Below the pieces are notes generated by a model, which saw nothing but the letters and a program-made list of their open reading frames with translations, ran no database searches and was not told where the DNA came from. The position numbers and the translations under genes were made by a program. Shown here piece after piece: positions 7,308-14,883 of a stretch of 34,443 bases of DNA. This DNA comes from Gudongella sp034006985. Lineage in GTDB: Bacteria; Bacillota; Clostridia; Tissierellales; Tissierellaceae. The number at the start of each line of letters is the position of its first letter. Positions within the stretch are counted from its first letter, which is position 1. The stretch spans positions 1 to 34,443 of the forward strand of contig JAVERT010000025.1 in assembly GCA_034006985.1 (NCBI GenBank), written 5' to 3'.

Positions 7308-7610
7308 ATGATTAGGAGATTTTTTAAATTAGGGATAGTTATGTTTCTAATTATATTTGCTGTTAATGATAACCAAGGATTAGCAATAGAATCTGATGAA
7401 AAAATAAAGATTGAGCATCATGAGGAGCTACCAGATGAGATAGATATAAGACCAATTGAATTACTTGATCCAATATTAGATGCCACAATAAAACCAATTG
7501 AATTATTGGAACCGATGTTAGACATTAAGATAAAACCAGTTGAACTGTTAGAACCTAAACTAAGTGAGGAAACAAAATCAGATGAGTTAAAAGAAAAATT
7601 AGAAAAATAG
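7308..7610 (+). CDS. Secreted or anchored peptide with three 14-residue repeats (100 aa)
   Basis: A hydrophobic N-terminal segment (residues about 8-27) looks like a signal peptide or anchor. It is followed by an acidic and basic linker and three tandem 14-residue units: IRPIELLDPILDAT, IKPIELLEPMLDIK and IKPVELLEPKLSEE (about residues 46-87). The charged tail is KSDELKEKLEK. The consensus [IK]-x-P-[IV]-E-L-L-[ED]-P-x-L suggests a proline-punctuated helix or short strands. GAGGG precedes the ATG. I know no family with this repeat. The protein may be a small surface or periplasmic scaffold; that is a guess. Confidence 0.65.
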   Translation: MIRRFFKLGIVMFLIIFAVNDNQGLAIESDEKIKIEHHEELPDEIDIRPIELLDPILDATIKPIELLEPMLDIKIKPVELLEPKLSEETKSDELKEKLEK

Positions 7611-7786
7611 AACATAAACTTCCTTAATTGAATATAATTGACATAAAACCCTGAGATTTAACAATATGAGTTTGTAAAAATAAGAAATGAGTAAAACCAA
7701 AGTAAGTATTTGCTTTATTCTACCAAAAGTTTTGAGAACATTTAGCTGAATATCAGCATATAAGCATTTAGTGAGGAGGTCATAAT
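7611..7786 (+). repeat. Inter-gene spacer with blocks shared with two other spacers
   Basis: The first bases after the stop (ATAAACTTC at 7614-7622) match the first bases after the stop at 7152 (ATAAACTTC at 7156-7164). 7667-7705 matches 4639-4696, and 7690-7750 matches 13908-13965 (for example TTTTGAGAACATTTAG against TTTTGGGATCATTTAG). It ends in the GTGAGGAGG ribosome binding site of the next gene. Confidence 0.55.
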
Positions 7787-8212
7787 ATGTCAATCACAAT
7801 TAGGCGAAGTACTGGATGGATGGGCAGTGCTTCATTGATTCAAATAATAGTAAATGGAGAAAAGGTAGCTGGTATTATGGAGAATCAGAGCTTAGAAGAA
7901 GAGCTCCCCGATGGTAAAACCAATTTAAAAGCCAAGCAATTTGGAGTTAAAAGCAATGAAATAGAAGTTAGAGACGGAGATATATTAGAAATAAAAAGAA
8001 CGCGGTGGTATCGAATGATATTTCCTCTGATGATAGCTATCCAATTTTCGATAATTTTTATTCCAAGTTTAGCATATAGATTAATTACGCTACTTTCTTT
8101 CACTGTGTTAATTATTATTAGTACTTTTTTTATTAAGGGGTTTCATATAGAAATTATTAACAGAGACAGAAAATTATATGGTGCAGATTACAATCAAAGT
8201 AGAAAATCATAA
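7787..8212 (+). CDS. Membrane protein with N-terminal PEGA-like or Ig-like domain (141 aa)
   Basis: Residues 1-65 (IRRSTGWMGSASLIQIIVNGEKVAGI, then ELPDGKTNLKAKQFG and SNEIEVRDGD) look like a small beta-domain of the kind that carries a conserved 'NGEKV' turn. Two hydrophobic segments follow (about 76-112), then a short charged tail. This domain-plus-two-helix layout occurs in uncharacterised Firmicutes proteins. The start is supported by GTGAGGAGG. It ends 19 bases before the next gene and is probably co-transcribed with it. No function is known. Confidence 0.7.
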   Translation: MSITIRRSTGWMGSASLIQIIVNGEKVAGIMENQSLEEELPDGKTNLKAKQFGVKSNEIEVRDGDILEIKRTRWYRMIFPLMIAIQFSIIFIPSLAYRLITLLSFTVLIIISTFFIKGFHIEIINRDRKLYGADYNQSRKS

Positions 8213-8231
8213 TCGACAAGCGAGGAGGTAG

Positions 8232-8699
8232 ATGATGTTGAAAAAGAATATGAAGTATAAGGCGATTTTACTTGTGTTATTTCCACTTATAATAGGATTC
8301 TTGATTGAAAAATTATTATTAGCTAATATTACAAACGGAAACCAGTTATATTCAAGCTTGGGAGGACTCTTATTAGCTATTTGGACATATAGTAGCTTAA
8401 TATTTTGGTTTTATGTTGGATGGGTATTCGGTAAGTTTAAAATGGCAACTATAAAAAGATTTATTTTAGGAAATATTGTATGGGCCATTTCTCTTATTTT
8501 ATACTTTTGGCAACCAGCCATAACTGAATATTATTCTATTGGATTCGCAAGTGTATCAATTAATATATTGTCATTATTTACAAATAGTTCGAATACAACA
8601 ACGATAATTGTATTTTCCTATTTCTTAATGTTGCTGGTATTTAGCTTAGGTTTCATATTTGCAGTGCGGTATAAACCATTAAAAACTGAGCAAGCATAA
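8232..8699 (+). CDS. Four-helix membrane protein of unknown function (155 aa)
   Basis: There are hydrophobic segments at about residues 10-32, 44-66, 76-95 and 125-148, and a positive N-terminus (MLKKNMKYK). GAGGAGG lies so close to the ATG at 8232 that the ATG at 8235 or the TTG at 8238 are equally possible starts. The protein is not recognised. The 19-base gap from the preceding gene suggests translation from one message. Confidence 0.65.
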   Translation: MMLKKNMKYKAILLVLFPLIIGFLIEKLLLANITNGNQLYSSLGGLLLAIWTYSSLIFWFYVGWVFGKFKMATIKRFILGNIVWAISLILYFWQPAITEYYSIGFASVSINILSLFTNSSNTTTIIVFSYFLMLLVFSLGFIFAVRYKPLKTEQA

Positions 8700-8733
8700 G
8701 AAGATTCAAATATTCTTAAAGGAGGCAGTTTCA

Positions 8734-9759
8734 ATGTATAAGAAAATTATAGCCGTAGCACTCATGGTGCTTTTTACTATTTCGTCTTTTGGATATAATT
8801 CAGAAGCAGCAATAACTGATGGATACTGGAGATTAGATAAATTTGAAGAGACTATTTATGAGAAACCTTTTTATGAGACAACCAGCAATCCAAATATTGT
8901 AAGAATGATCGATTTTAGCAAACCACAAGTTGAAGAGCTTGATGCTGAATTTAAATTAGGACAGATTGCATTATTTATGCATATTAGTGAATCCTCAAAA
9001 GAAGAAATTGAAGTAGAGGAAATTTATAAGGTTTATCTAAAATTTTCTACACCACCTGTTGTTATCCATCCTGAAAAGAAATTCACCATGTCATATGGTG
9101 GAAAGATAATTAAAGATACTACAAACTTGATGCGTAAAGTAACCATCACAAATTATCATCAGCTTTTATACCCTGGAAGAGTTACTCAACCTGCATCTGT
9201 TTATATAGAAAGAGGTGCAGAACTTCCTCTTATATCAAATGAAATAGGAGAAGAAGGATTAGTGCTAAGTAAGCTTACTGAAATAACCCCATTAGCTCCA
9301 AATTCTGACGAAGATACCTATGTATTTAGAGTTAGTATTGAGAGTGGAACTGCTGGTCGAAGTTATGCTTATGTTTATAGATGGGTACATGGGACATTCC
9401 CAGGAGCAAGAGAAATAAGGATATTTATTGATAATCAACTATTAATATCTGACGTTCCACCATCAATTATTAATAGCAGAACAATGCTTCCAGCAAGAGC
9501 GATTTTGGAAAAACTCGGTGCAGATATAGAATGGGATGGTATCACAAAAACAGTTACAGCTACTAAAGGAGATACAAGAGTAAAAATGGTAATTGGAGAT
9601 CCAAATGTGTATGTAAATGGGATATTAACTGTGATTGATTCAGCACCTATAATCATTGGTGACAGAACTTTAGTACCTGCAAGATTTTTAGCTGAAACCT
9701 TCGATGCAGTAGTACAATGGCATGAAATAGATAGAACTGTGGAAATAATATTAGAATAA
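8734..9759 (+). CDS. Exported protein with copper-amine-oxidase N-terminal (stalk) domain
   Basis: It is 341 residues long with a signal peptide (residues 1-25) that has no lipobox cysteine. Residues about 26-225 are a beta-rich unknown region. The C-terminal ~110 residues match the 'copper amine oxidase N-terminal domain' (Pfam Cu_amine_oxidN1). They contain the repeated pattern IINSRTMLPARAILEKLGA-W and the parallel IIGDRTLVPARFLAETFDA-W. In clostridia this domain has no oxidase activity and is a stalk or cell-surface attachment module, so the name does not imply copper chemistry. AAAGGAGG precedes the ATG. The unrecognised N-terminal part may carry the function. Confidence 0.85.
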   Translation: MYKKIIAVALMVLFTISSFGYNSEAAITDGYWRLDKFEETIYEKPFYETTSNPNIVRMIDFSKPQVEELDAEFKLGQIALFMHISESSKEEIEVEEIYKVYLKFSTPPVVIHPEKKFTMSYGGKIIKDTTNLMRKVTITNYHQLLYPGRVTQPASVYIERGAELPLISNEIGEEGLVLSKLTEITPLAPNSDEDTYVFRVSIESGTAGRSYAYVYRWVHGTFPGAREIRIFIDNQLLISDVPPSIINSRTMLPARAILEKLGADIEWDGITKTVTATKGDTRVKMVIGDPNVYVNGILTVIDSAPIIIGDRTLVPARFLAETFDAVVQWHEIDRTVEIILE

Positions 9760-9806
9760 TATAAGAATTTGTTATTAACCTATTATAAGAAAAAAGGAGG
9801 TACTTA

Positions 9807-11267
9807 ATGGAAAAAACTAAGAACATAATTAAAATTGTCATTCAAAGATTATTGTTTTTTTTATTACCAATTATTTTATTGCTATATGTTTTTTATGAGT
9901 TAATACTTGGCTATGATTTTAGTTTATCTTTGGAGGAAGTTATTTTATATGGAGCCATAGTTGTAATAACAACAATTAGCTCTTATATGGGGAAAGTCAG
10001 AGAGGAAAAAATAGAGAATGACCACTGGCTAATGATAATTAAAGAAGAAAATAGATGGAAGATTATAAAAGAAGATAACAAGGGACTGGTATTAGAACCT
10101 CGATTTGATTTTCCTTATAATCTATTAGCAAAAGAAACTGTAAGTATAAAATACTTAAGTGATAAAGTCATCATTGAAGGGCCAAGGTATTATGTTGATC
10201 AGATGGCAAAGGATATCCAGGGGCGAAGTAGTAAGTGGGGGAGAAGATTCTCAGCAGTGGGAGCATATATATTTGTATTAGTTATATTATCAATCCCTAT
10301 TATTTTCAACTCGGGGATATACTGGAATTTAAAGATAAAGTATCACAATTACCAAATGAGAGATGTTCAGCTGATAGAGATAAAAGACTCTAAAAGTGTT
10401 GGAAATACAGTAAGTAATTCTAATAATTATGGAAACGCAGTTGAAACAGAGGATTATATTTTATATGTGGAGAATTATTTAAATCTTATTAAGGCTGACA
10501 AAGATCTTAATAACAAGGAATATCTTATACAAAGAAGTGGCGGAAGTGGTATAGATAGGCTAAGTGTTGTGGAAGACTGGATATTCTATTCAAGTGAATA
10601 CTATAATAGGATGAAAATAGATGGTTCAGAAGATACTATCTTATATAAAATGAGCTATTTAATGGAGCCTCAAGTTGTGGGTAATTGGATATATTTTATA
10701 AATTTCCAGGATAATCATAATGTTTATAGAATGGATGTAAATGGACAGAATTTGACAAGGTTTCTTCAAAAAGGAGTAAGTGACTTGGCCATATACGATG
10801 ATCGCTTATTCTACAGCTGTTTAGATGGGGAAAGAGGATATGTGGAAAGTATTGACTTAGATGGTGGTAACAAACTGTTAGAATTTGAGACGGATAGCTC
10901 CATTAGAAATCTATCAAGGTGGAATAATGATTGGTACTATATTAATGGGGATTATAGACTTGTAAGAACAGATGGAAAAGATCCCGATGTGTATCAAGTT
11001 CCAATTGATGACAATGTATCTTCTTATATAATCACAGAGGAAGGAATATTCTACTCACTCCATGGTGATGATGTAGGTTATCCTGGAGATGGACTCTACA
11101 AAATGGATCATATTGGTTATAATAAAACCTTGATTTCTGATGAGAAGAGAGTAGAAGGATTTGCACATGTTAGTAATTGGATATTGTTCAGTTCTTCTGA
11201 TGATCAAATGCATCCAGTATTAAAAAGAATAGATTTAAATACTGGGGAAATAGAAATTATAGAATAA
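9807..11267 (+). CDS. Membrane protein with extracellular DUF5050-like beta-propeller domain (486 aa)
   Basis: Two N-terminal helices (about residues 11-30 and 38-60) and a third at about 148-168 place the C-terminal domain outside the cell. From about 200 to 486 there are repeated units of the form NWIYFIN...YRMDVNGQN, RLFYSC...IDLDGGN, DWYYINGD and WILFSSS. These are typical of DUF5050, a propeller related to low-density-lipoprotein-receptor YWTD repeats. Such domains usually bind proteins or sugars. The loop at 62-145 is cytoplasmic by this topology. AAAGGAGG precedes the ATG. The ligand is unknown. Confidence 0.8.
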   Translation: MEKTKNIIKIVIQRLLFFLLPIILLLYVFYELILGYDFSLSLEEVILYGAIVVITTISSYMGKVREEKIENDHWLMIIKEENRWKIIKEDNKGLVLEPRFDFPYNLLAKETVSIKYLSDKVIIEGPRYYVDQMAKDIQGRSSKWGRRFSAVGAYIFVLVILSIPIIFNSGIYWNLKIKYHNYQMRDVQLIEIKDSKSVGNTVSNSNNYGNAVETEDYILYVENYLNLIKADKDLNNKEYLIQRSGGSGIDRLSVVEDWIFYSSEYYNRMKIDGSEDTILYKMSYLMEPQVVGNWIYFINFQDNHNVYRMDVNGQNLTRFLQKGVSDLAIYDDRLFYSCLDGERGYVESIDLDGGNKLLEFETDSSIRNLSRWNNDWYYINGDYRLVRTDGKDPDVYQVPIDDNVSSYIITEEGIFYSLHGDDVGYPGDGLYKMDHIGYNKTLISDEKRVEGFAHVSNWILFSSSDDQMHPVLKRIDLNTGEIEIIE

Positions 11268-11711
11268 TTATACTATTCAAGTTGATTCAATTGAAGTCAT
11301 AATCTAAAATTTATCCCGAATAAAACAATATTGAGGTTAAAATTGAAAAAGAATAGCATAAACTTTATACAAATAGATAAAGCAATTATATATCTTCTCA
11401 CTCAAGAGAAATAATAATGAGTGGAACTTAGAAGTTGTCATATCTTTCACTGAAGAGAGCTTTAAAGATAAAAAATATGAAAATACCCAATACTATCGAG
11501 CCTGTAGCACTTAGATATAATACTGAGAAAAAAACTTATGAAGTTGCATTAAAAGAAAACTCATCTGAAAAGCTTGAAGTTACAATTGAGAAACTTTGGG
11601 ATTTCTTAGAATGAGATATAAATACAATTAAATAGAGGGATAGGTGTAGAGTGTATATATCAAGTATCCGATAGGAGTAAACATATAGGAAGAATCAGAG
11701 GAGGTAATAAG
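11268..11711. other. AT-rich gap with a small gene remnant
   Basis: Apart from the remnant ORF at 11477-11614, I see no gene. A frame upstream of the remnant (about 11443-11511, ...SFTEESFKDKKYENTQYYRACST) is closed by a stop just past the remnant's start and is in another frame, so this looks like debris of a lost gene. Confidence 0.45.
11477..11614 (+). pseudogene. Likely C-terminal remnant of a lost gene (45 codons)
   Basis: The frame MKIPNTIEPVALRYN...YEVALKENSS...EKLWDFLE is a plausible protein tail, but it has no ribosome binding site. A neighbouring-frame fragment with coding character precedes it. The family is not recognised. It could instead be a very short gene, with low probability. 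Confidence 0.35.
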
Positions 11712-12014
11712 ATGGGTATTCAGAAATGCACAAATTGTGGAACAAGTTTTAAATATAAAAATTTATTGAAATCATTATGGCCAGATACTGGTTACATAAA
11801 ATGCAGAAATTGTGGGACGTCTCATCAGATAACACGGTTGAGCAGTTTTATTATGAGTGCCCTAATATTAGCCCCCATGTTTTTAATGATTAGTTTAACA
11901 GCAAGCAGAGTATTGAGATTGTCGGTATTTGCAGTTTGGGTTGTTATATTAGGTGCTTTATCCCCTTATATAACCAGATATAAATTAAAGGATAGTGATA
12001 AGAATAAAGAATAG
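11712..12014 (+). CDS. CXXC-20-CXXC zinc-ribbon membrane protein (100 aa)
   Basis: Residues 6-34 hold CTNC and CRNC, 21 residues apart, with GTSFKYKNLLKSLWP between them. This is the pattern of the TIGR04104 'cxxc_20_cxxc' family seen in Bacillus and relatives. The cysteines should bind one zinc ion. Two hydrophobic segments follow (about 43-63 and 66-88), then a charged cytoplasmic tail. The family has no assigned function; it looks like a membrane-anchored zinc ribbon. GAGGAGG precedes the ATG. Confidence 0.85.
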   Translation: MGIQKCTNCGTSFKYKNLLKSLWPDTGYIKCRNCGTSHQITRLSSFIMSALILAPMFLMISLTASRVLRLSVFAVWVVILGALSPYITRYKLKDSDKNKE

Positions 12015-12034
12015 TTACTGTACTACAAATTATT

Positions 12035-12058
12035 TATAAACGACGTCATAATTGTAGA
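12035..12058 (+). repeat. Spacer block shared with 7202-7225
   Basis: See the 7202 entry: ATAAACGACGTCATAA followed by TTGTAGA. It is located between the zinc-ribbon gene and the lipoprotein gene at 12085, whose ribosome binding site GTGAGGAG follows. Confidence 0.55.
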
Positions 12059-12084
12059 AATGTGCAATAAGTGAGGAGATTACC

Positions 12085-12699
12085 ATGAAAAAAGCATTGT
12101 TTTTATTATTCGCAATAATATTAGGAGTTTTCGCGGGATGTTCTAACAACCCTGAAACAATAGAACATGATGTAGCAGTGGGGACTTATGTAATGGAATC
12201 AAGTGATGCTTTAAAACCATATGTGGTATTAAAAGATAATAATGAATTTAGCTTTACTTATTCAATTTATAGCAGTTATTGGGCTATAGGGAGCTATGAA
12301 GAAAATGATGGTGGTTTGATTCTTAAAACAATGGATGGTGATTTTGAATATGTGTTTGAAATTGATGAGAAGGATTTAATTTTCAATGCAAAAGAATCCT
12401 CAGAACTTCCATCATATGCAAATATCACTGATGGTACAATATTTGGCTTTAACGAGGATTACTTAGATGAAAGAGAACCATTTATTGGAATTGGATATAA
12501 CTTAGAATATAAGGATAAAATATTTCCAGATATGACAGATTTAGAAATTCAAGTAGTCATTGGTAAAATAAGTAGTGCTGCAGCTGAAAAAGCTAAAAAA
12601 GGAGAAAAATTCAAAGTTACCAAAGAAGAATTGGAGGAGCTCCAGATTACAGGATTAGATCCACGATACTTAGATATGATTAAAATCTCCACAGAATAA
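12085..12699 (+). CDS. Lipoprotein, long paralogue of the one at 22167 (204 aa)
   Basis: It has lipobox FAGC (Cys19) and an N-terminal domain of about 105 residues (GTYVMESSDALKPYVVLK, NEFSFTYS, SSYWAIGSY, GDFEYVFEI, LIFNAKESSELP). This domain is clearly related to the protein at 22167-22556 (GSYVMEAES-ADALKPFLILK, NEFSFTYS, SSYWPVGLY). A beta-rich lipocalin-like sheet is likely. The extra C-terminal 70 residues (about 130-204) contain AAAEKAKKGEKFKVTKEEL and LDPRYLDMI, a helical part absent from the paralogue. GTGAGGAG precedes the ATG. The function is unknown. Confidence 0.8.
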   Translation: MKKALFLLFAIILGVFAGCSNNPETIEHDVAVGTYVMESSDALKPYVVLKDNNEFSFTYSIYSSYWAIGSYEENDGGLILKTMDGDFEYVFEIDEKDLIFNAKESSELPSYANITDGTIFGFNEDYLDEREPFIGIGYNLEYKDKIFPDMTDLEIQVVIGKISSAAAEKAKKGEKFKVTKEELEELQITGLDPRYLDMIKISTE

Positions 12700-12800
12700 T
12701 CAATGATTAAGTTGGTTATCGTACTTTAAAACTTCAGATAAGATTATTCAGTGACAGCTGGACAAAAGTATATTAAAGCAAAATAAAGAAGGAGTGTCAA

Positions 12801-13007
12801 TTGATTATGGGAAAAAACCTTGTTTACTGGATAGTGAGTATTGTATTTTATGTAATTTATTTCCTGATATTTAAATATACGATAGGTGATCTCTTCCCTA
12901 TTAGTCCAATGTCCAATTTTATTATAATATTTATTCTCACAATTATAAACATTCCATTGTCCATATTAAGTACAGTAAAACTATTTTCTATAATTGAAAA
13001 ACAGTGA
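12801..13007 (+). CDS. Small two-helix membrane protein (68 aa)
   Basis: The TTG at 12801 follows GAAGGAGTG by 4 bases; an ATG at 12807 is the alternative start. Two hydrophobic segments (about 8-27 and 37-58) are joined by GDLFPISPMS. The tail ends in SIIEKQ. It is not recognised and is one of four consecutive small membrane-protein genes (12801-13872). Confidence 0.55.
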   Translation: MIMGKNLVYWIVSIVFYVIYFLIFKYTIGDLFPISPMSNFIIIFILTIINIPLSILSTVKLFSIIEKQ

Positions 13008-13105
13008 GAGGATTAGTTGTGAATTGATTATAAATAGTGGTGTAACAAGAAGTGGCTAAAATGAAAGTATTAAGGCACATAATTACATATTAAGGAGATA
13101 AAATA

Positions 13106-13366
13106 ATAAATAAGAATGGAAGTATAACAACAGTATATTTGTTCACATTTATATCCTTTATTATTACTTTTCTATTAATATACATTTTCGCAAAGACAGC
13201 ACCACAGTTTTATACAGGATTTGATAGACAAACTACTAAAAATATATTGAGTATACTTGCAGATATTCTATTTATTATTATGATGTCAGCTAATATTATA
13301 GGGATTACATTATGTGCTTTTTATAGCTACAAGGCATTATCTAATAAACTTGGCAGTAAAAGTTGA
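13106..13366 (+). CDS. Small membrane protein with an unusual or lost start codon (about 86 aa)
   Basis: The hydrophobic segments FISFIITFLLIYIF and ILSILADILFIIMM, joined by APQFYTGFDRQTTKN, make a plausible two-helix protein. A good ribosome binding site (AAGGAG, 13092-13097) is followed by ATA-ATA-AAT-AAG in the gene's frame, with no ATG, GTG or TTG until 13139, 41 bases downstream. Translation would need a rare ATA start, or the original ATG has mutated and the gene is silent or starts weakly at TTG 13139. The family is not recognised. Confidence 0.45.
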   Translation: MNKNGSITTVYLFTFISFIITFLLIYIFAKTAPQFYTGFDRQTTKNILSILADILFIIMMSANIIGITLCAFYSYKALSNKLGSKS

Positions 13367-13415
13367 TTTAGCGAGTATTAAATCAAGGGAGATTTTAATA
13401 GATAGGAGGATTAAA

Positions 13416-13574
13416 GTGATATTATTAGCATTTATAACAACCTTTATTGTTGGGTGGTTAGGAACATCCTTTGGGCATGATTATTTGAACTTTCCTCAAT
13501 TAGGGACCATATTGTCTGTGGCAACAATGGGGGGATTTATTATGGCAGCTATTAGAAAAAACTACAACGAGTAA
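13416..13574 (+). CDS. Tiny membrane peptide (52 aa)
   Basis: The GTG at 13416 follows AGGAGG by 5-6 bases, which is why I prefer it to a longer frame from 13314 that has no binding site. The peptide reads MILLAFITTFIVGWLG, then FGHDYLNFPQLGTI and MGGFIMAAIRKNYNE. Two short hydrophobic segments form a hairpin. A resemblance to GlsB/YeaQ-type small stress membrane proteins is only general. The function is unknown. Confidence 0.55.
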   Translation: MILLAFITTFIVGWLGTSFGHDYLNFPQLGTILSVATMGGFIMAAIRKNYNE

Positions 13575-13635
13575 AAATATAATTGCTTTTTACTTTGTCA
13601 ATCTGTGTTGTGGAAGTATAAAATGAGGTGTTTGT

Positions 13636-13872
13636 ATGACAAAAATAAGACATATCATTGTCAGTATATTTGGGATCATATATTTAATAATATTTTTTAT
13701 GGAGATTGAAATTCCCCGTACTATTTTTATTATTCTACTTGGTGCTATTCTTATAAGTCAGACATTCGATGAATGGAGCATGTACAAGAAAACAAAAAAG
13801 AAGATACATTTATTAATTCCAATAAATTTCTTAATAGCAATTATTTTTATATTAATTATAACATTATTTTAG
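13636..13872 (+). CDS. Small three-helix membrane protein (78 aa)
   Basis: There are hydrophobic segments at about 8-22, 27-41 and 56-78, with the charged loop EWSMYKKTKKKIH between the second and third. GAGGTG lies 7 bases before the ATG. No family is recognised. The neighbours are similar unrelated small membrane proteins, each with its own ribosome binding site. Confidence 0.6.
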   Translation: MTKIRHIIVSIFGIIYLIIFFMEIEIPRTIFIILLGAILISQTFDEWSMYKKTKKKIHLLIPINFLIAIIFILIITLF

Positions 13873-13907
13873 TTGAACATTTTTTATATTAGTTGCCATA
13901 AGATCTT

Positions 13908-13965
13908 GAGATAAAACAAGTAATTGTTATGTTACATCAAAGATTTTGGGATCATTTAGTGGAGA
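13908..13965 (+). repeat. Spacer block shared with 7690-7750
   Basis: GAGATAAAACAAGTAA and TTTTGGGATCATTTAGTGGAG align with GAGTAAAACCAAAGTAA and TTTTGAGAACATTTAGCTGAA of the 7.7-kb spacer, with small gaps. The block lies between a stop codon and the next ribosome binding site in both cases. Confidence 0.5.
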
Positions 13966-14019
13966 AGCAAACAGATATTTATTACTATGGAAAAGCAAGC
14001 TAAGGAGAGGCGAGTATAG

Positions 14020-14343
14020 ATGAGTTTAGAAACAGAAGCATTAACATTCATTAAAGTGGGATTCTATATAGTTTACATAATTAGTGTGGTTTTTATATTA
14101 AACTTACAGAGGAAGGATCCTAAAAACAAATCTTATCGCTGGTTTTATGTTCAGTTATTTATTTTATTTTTTGGAGCTCAAAAATTCTTTAAATTTATAG
14201 AATTAAAACCTGAGATTTCTCAATCTATGCTTTCGGAAGATAACTCTTTGCTTTTAGGTACTGCAGGACTGTATTGGGGAATTAGTATGTTTCTCATGCT
14301 AATAGGAATACAGAGCTTAGTTAAAAAGATAAAGCTAAGTTAA
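14020..14343 (+). CDS. Three-helix membrane protein of unknown function (107 aa)
   Basis: There are hydrophobic segments at about 11-29, 42-56 and 77-98, and a strongly basic loop (LQRKDPKNKSYRW). AAGGAGAGGCGAG stands about 8 bases before the ATG. It is the last of the one-directional 4-14 kb gene run. A weak 7-bp inverted repeat (CTTAATG...CATTAAG) lies just after its stop. No family is recognised. Confidence 0.6.
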   Translation: MSLETEALTFIKVGFYIVYIISVVFILNLQRKDPKNKSYRWFYVQLFILFFGAQKFFKFIELKPEISQSMLSEDNSLLLGTAGLYWGISMFLMLIGIQSLVKKIKLS

Positions 14344-14600
14344 GTTTGTCTTAATGCTAATTATGGCCAATTCATTAAGAATGATAGAACTTTTGACATT
14401 ACAAAGATGGGTTGTGTTTTTATCTCTAACCTTGTTTGCTTTTTAATTTTAAGCTTGTCATACTTTGTAGAAAAATATAGTTAAGTAAAATTAAAGATAA
14501 TATCTTTATGCTTCTAAAGTAGCATCATTTATTATATACGCAGAAAAATATTAAGCAAATACACATTATCTAATTAAATTTAACCTTTATTTTGTAACCA
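14344..14600. other. AT-rich gap, nothing recognised
   Basis: There are no supported genes. Small palindromes such as AAAGATA-A-TATCTTT occur (about 14493) but none has terminator form. Confidence 0.5.
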
Positions 14601-14787
14601 TCTAAAAATGACACGTCAGCCAATTTTATGTTCATTCGCCACCAATAATGTTCATACCTAACCAAAAGGAGTAAGCGCCACAAAACAGCGCCTACTCCTT
14701 TTTCATGTTCTATTTCCCATCCTAAATATTCCTCTCTACTAACACATATACCATAGTCATATCAATACATCTAGCAGTTTGACAATT
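14601..14787. repeat. Mosaic dispersed repeat, copy C (right part only)
   Basis: TCTAAAAATGACACGTCAGCC opens a stretch that follows copy A from about 293 to 525, including the ATGTTCATTCGCCACCA words, the hairpin (14668-14698) and the trailing CACATA...ATATCAAT...AGCAGTTT. The left two thirds of the element are absent. Confidence 0.8.
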
Positions 14788-14883
14788 AGTTGTAAAAGCA
14801 GCTTATGAACCAATGCTTATGTAAAATAAAAGTGAGAAAAGGGCTGGGAAAATATATATTACTTCACTCCTTATAATGCTTCT

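Noticed and set aside
8734..9759. Copper amine oxidase enzyme
   Set aside because: Only the N-terminal stalk-type domain is present; no catalytic domain or topaquinone site exists in this 341-residue protein.
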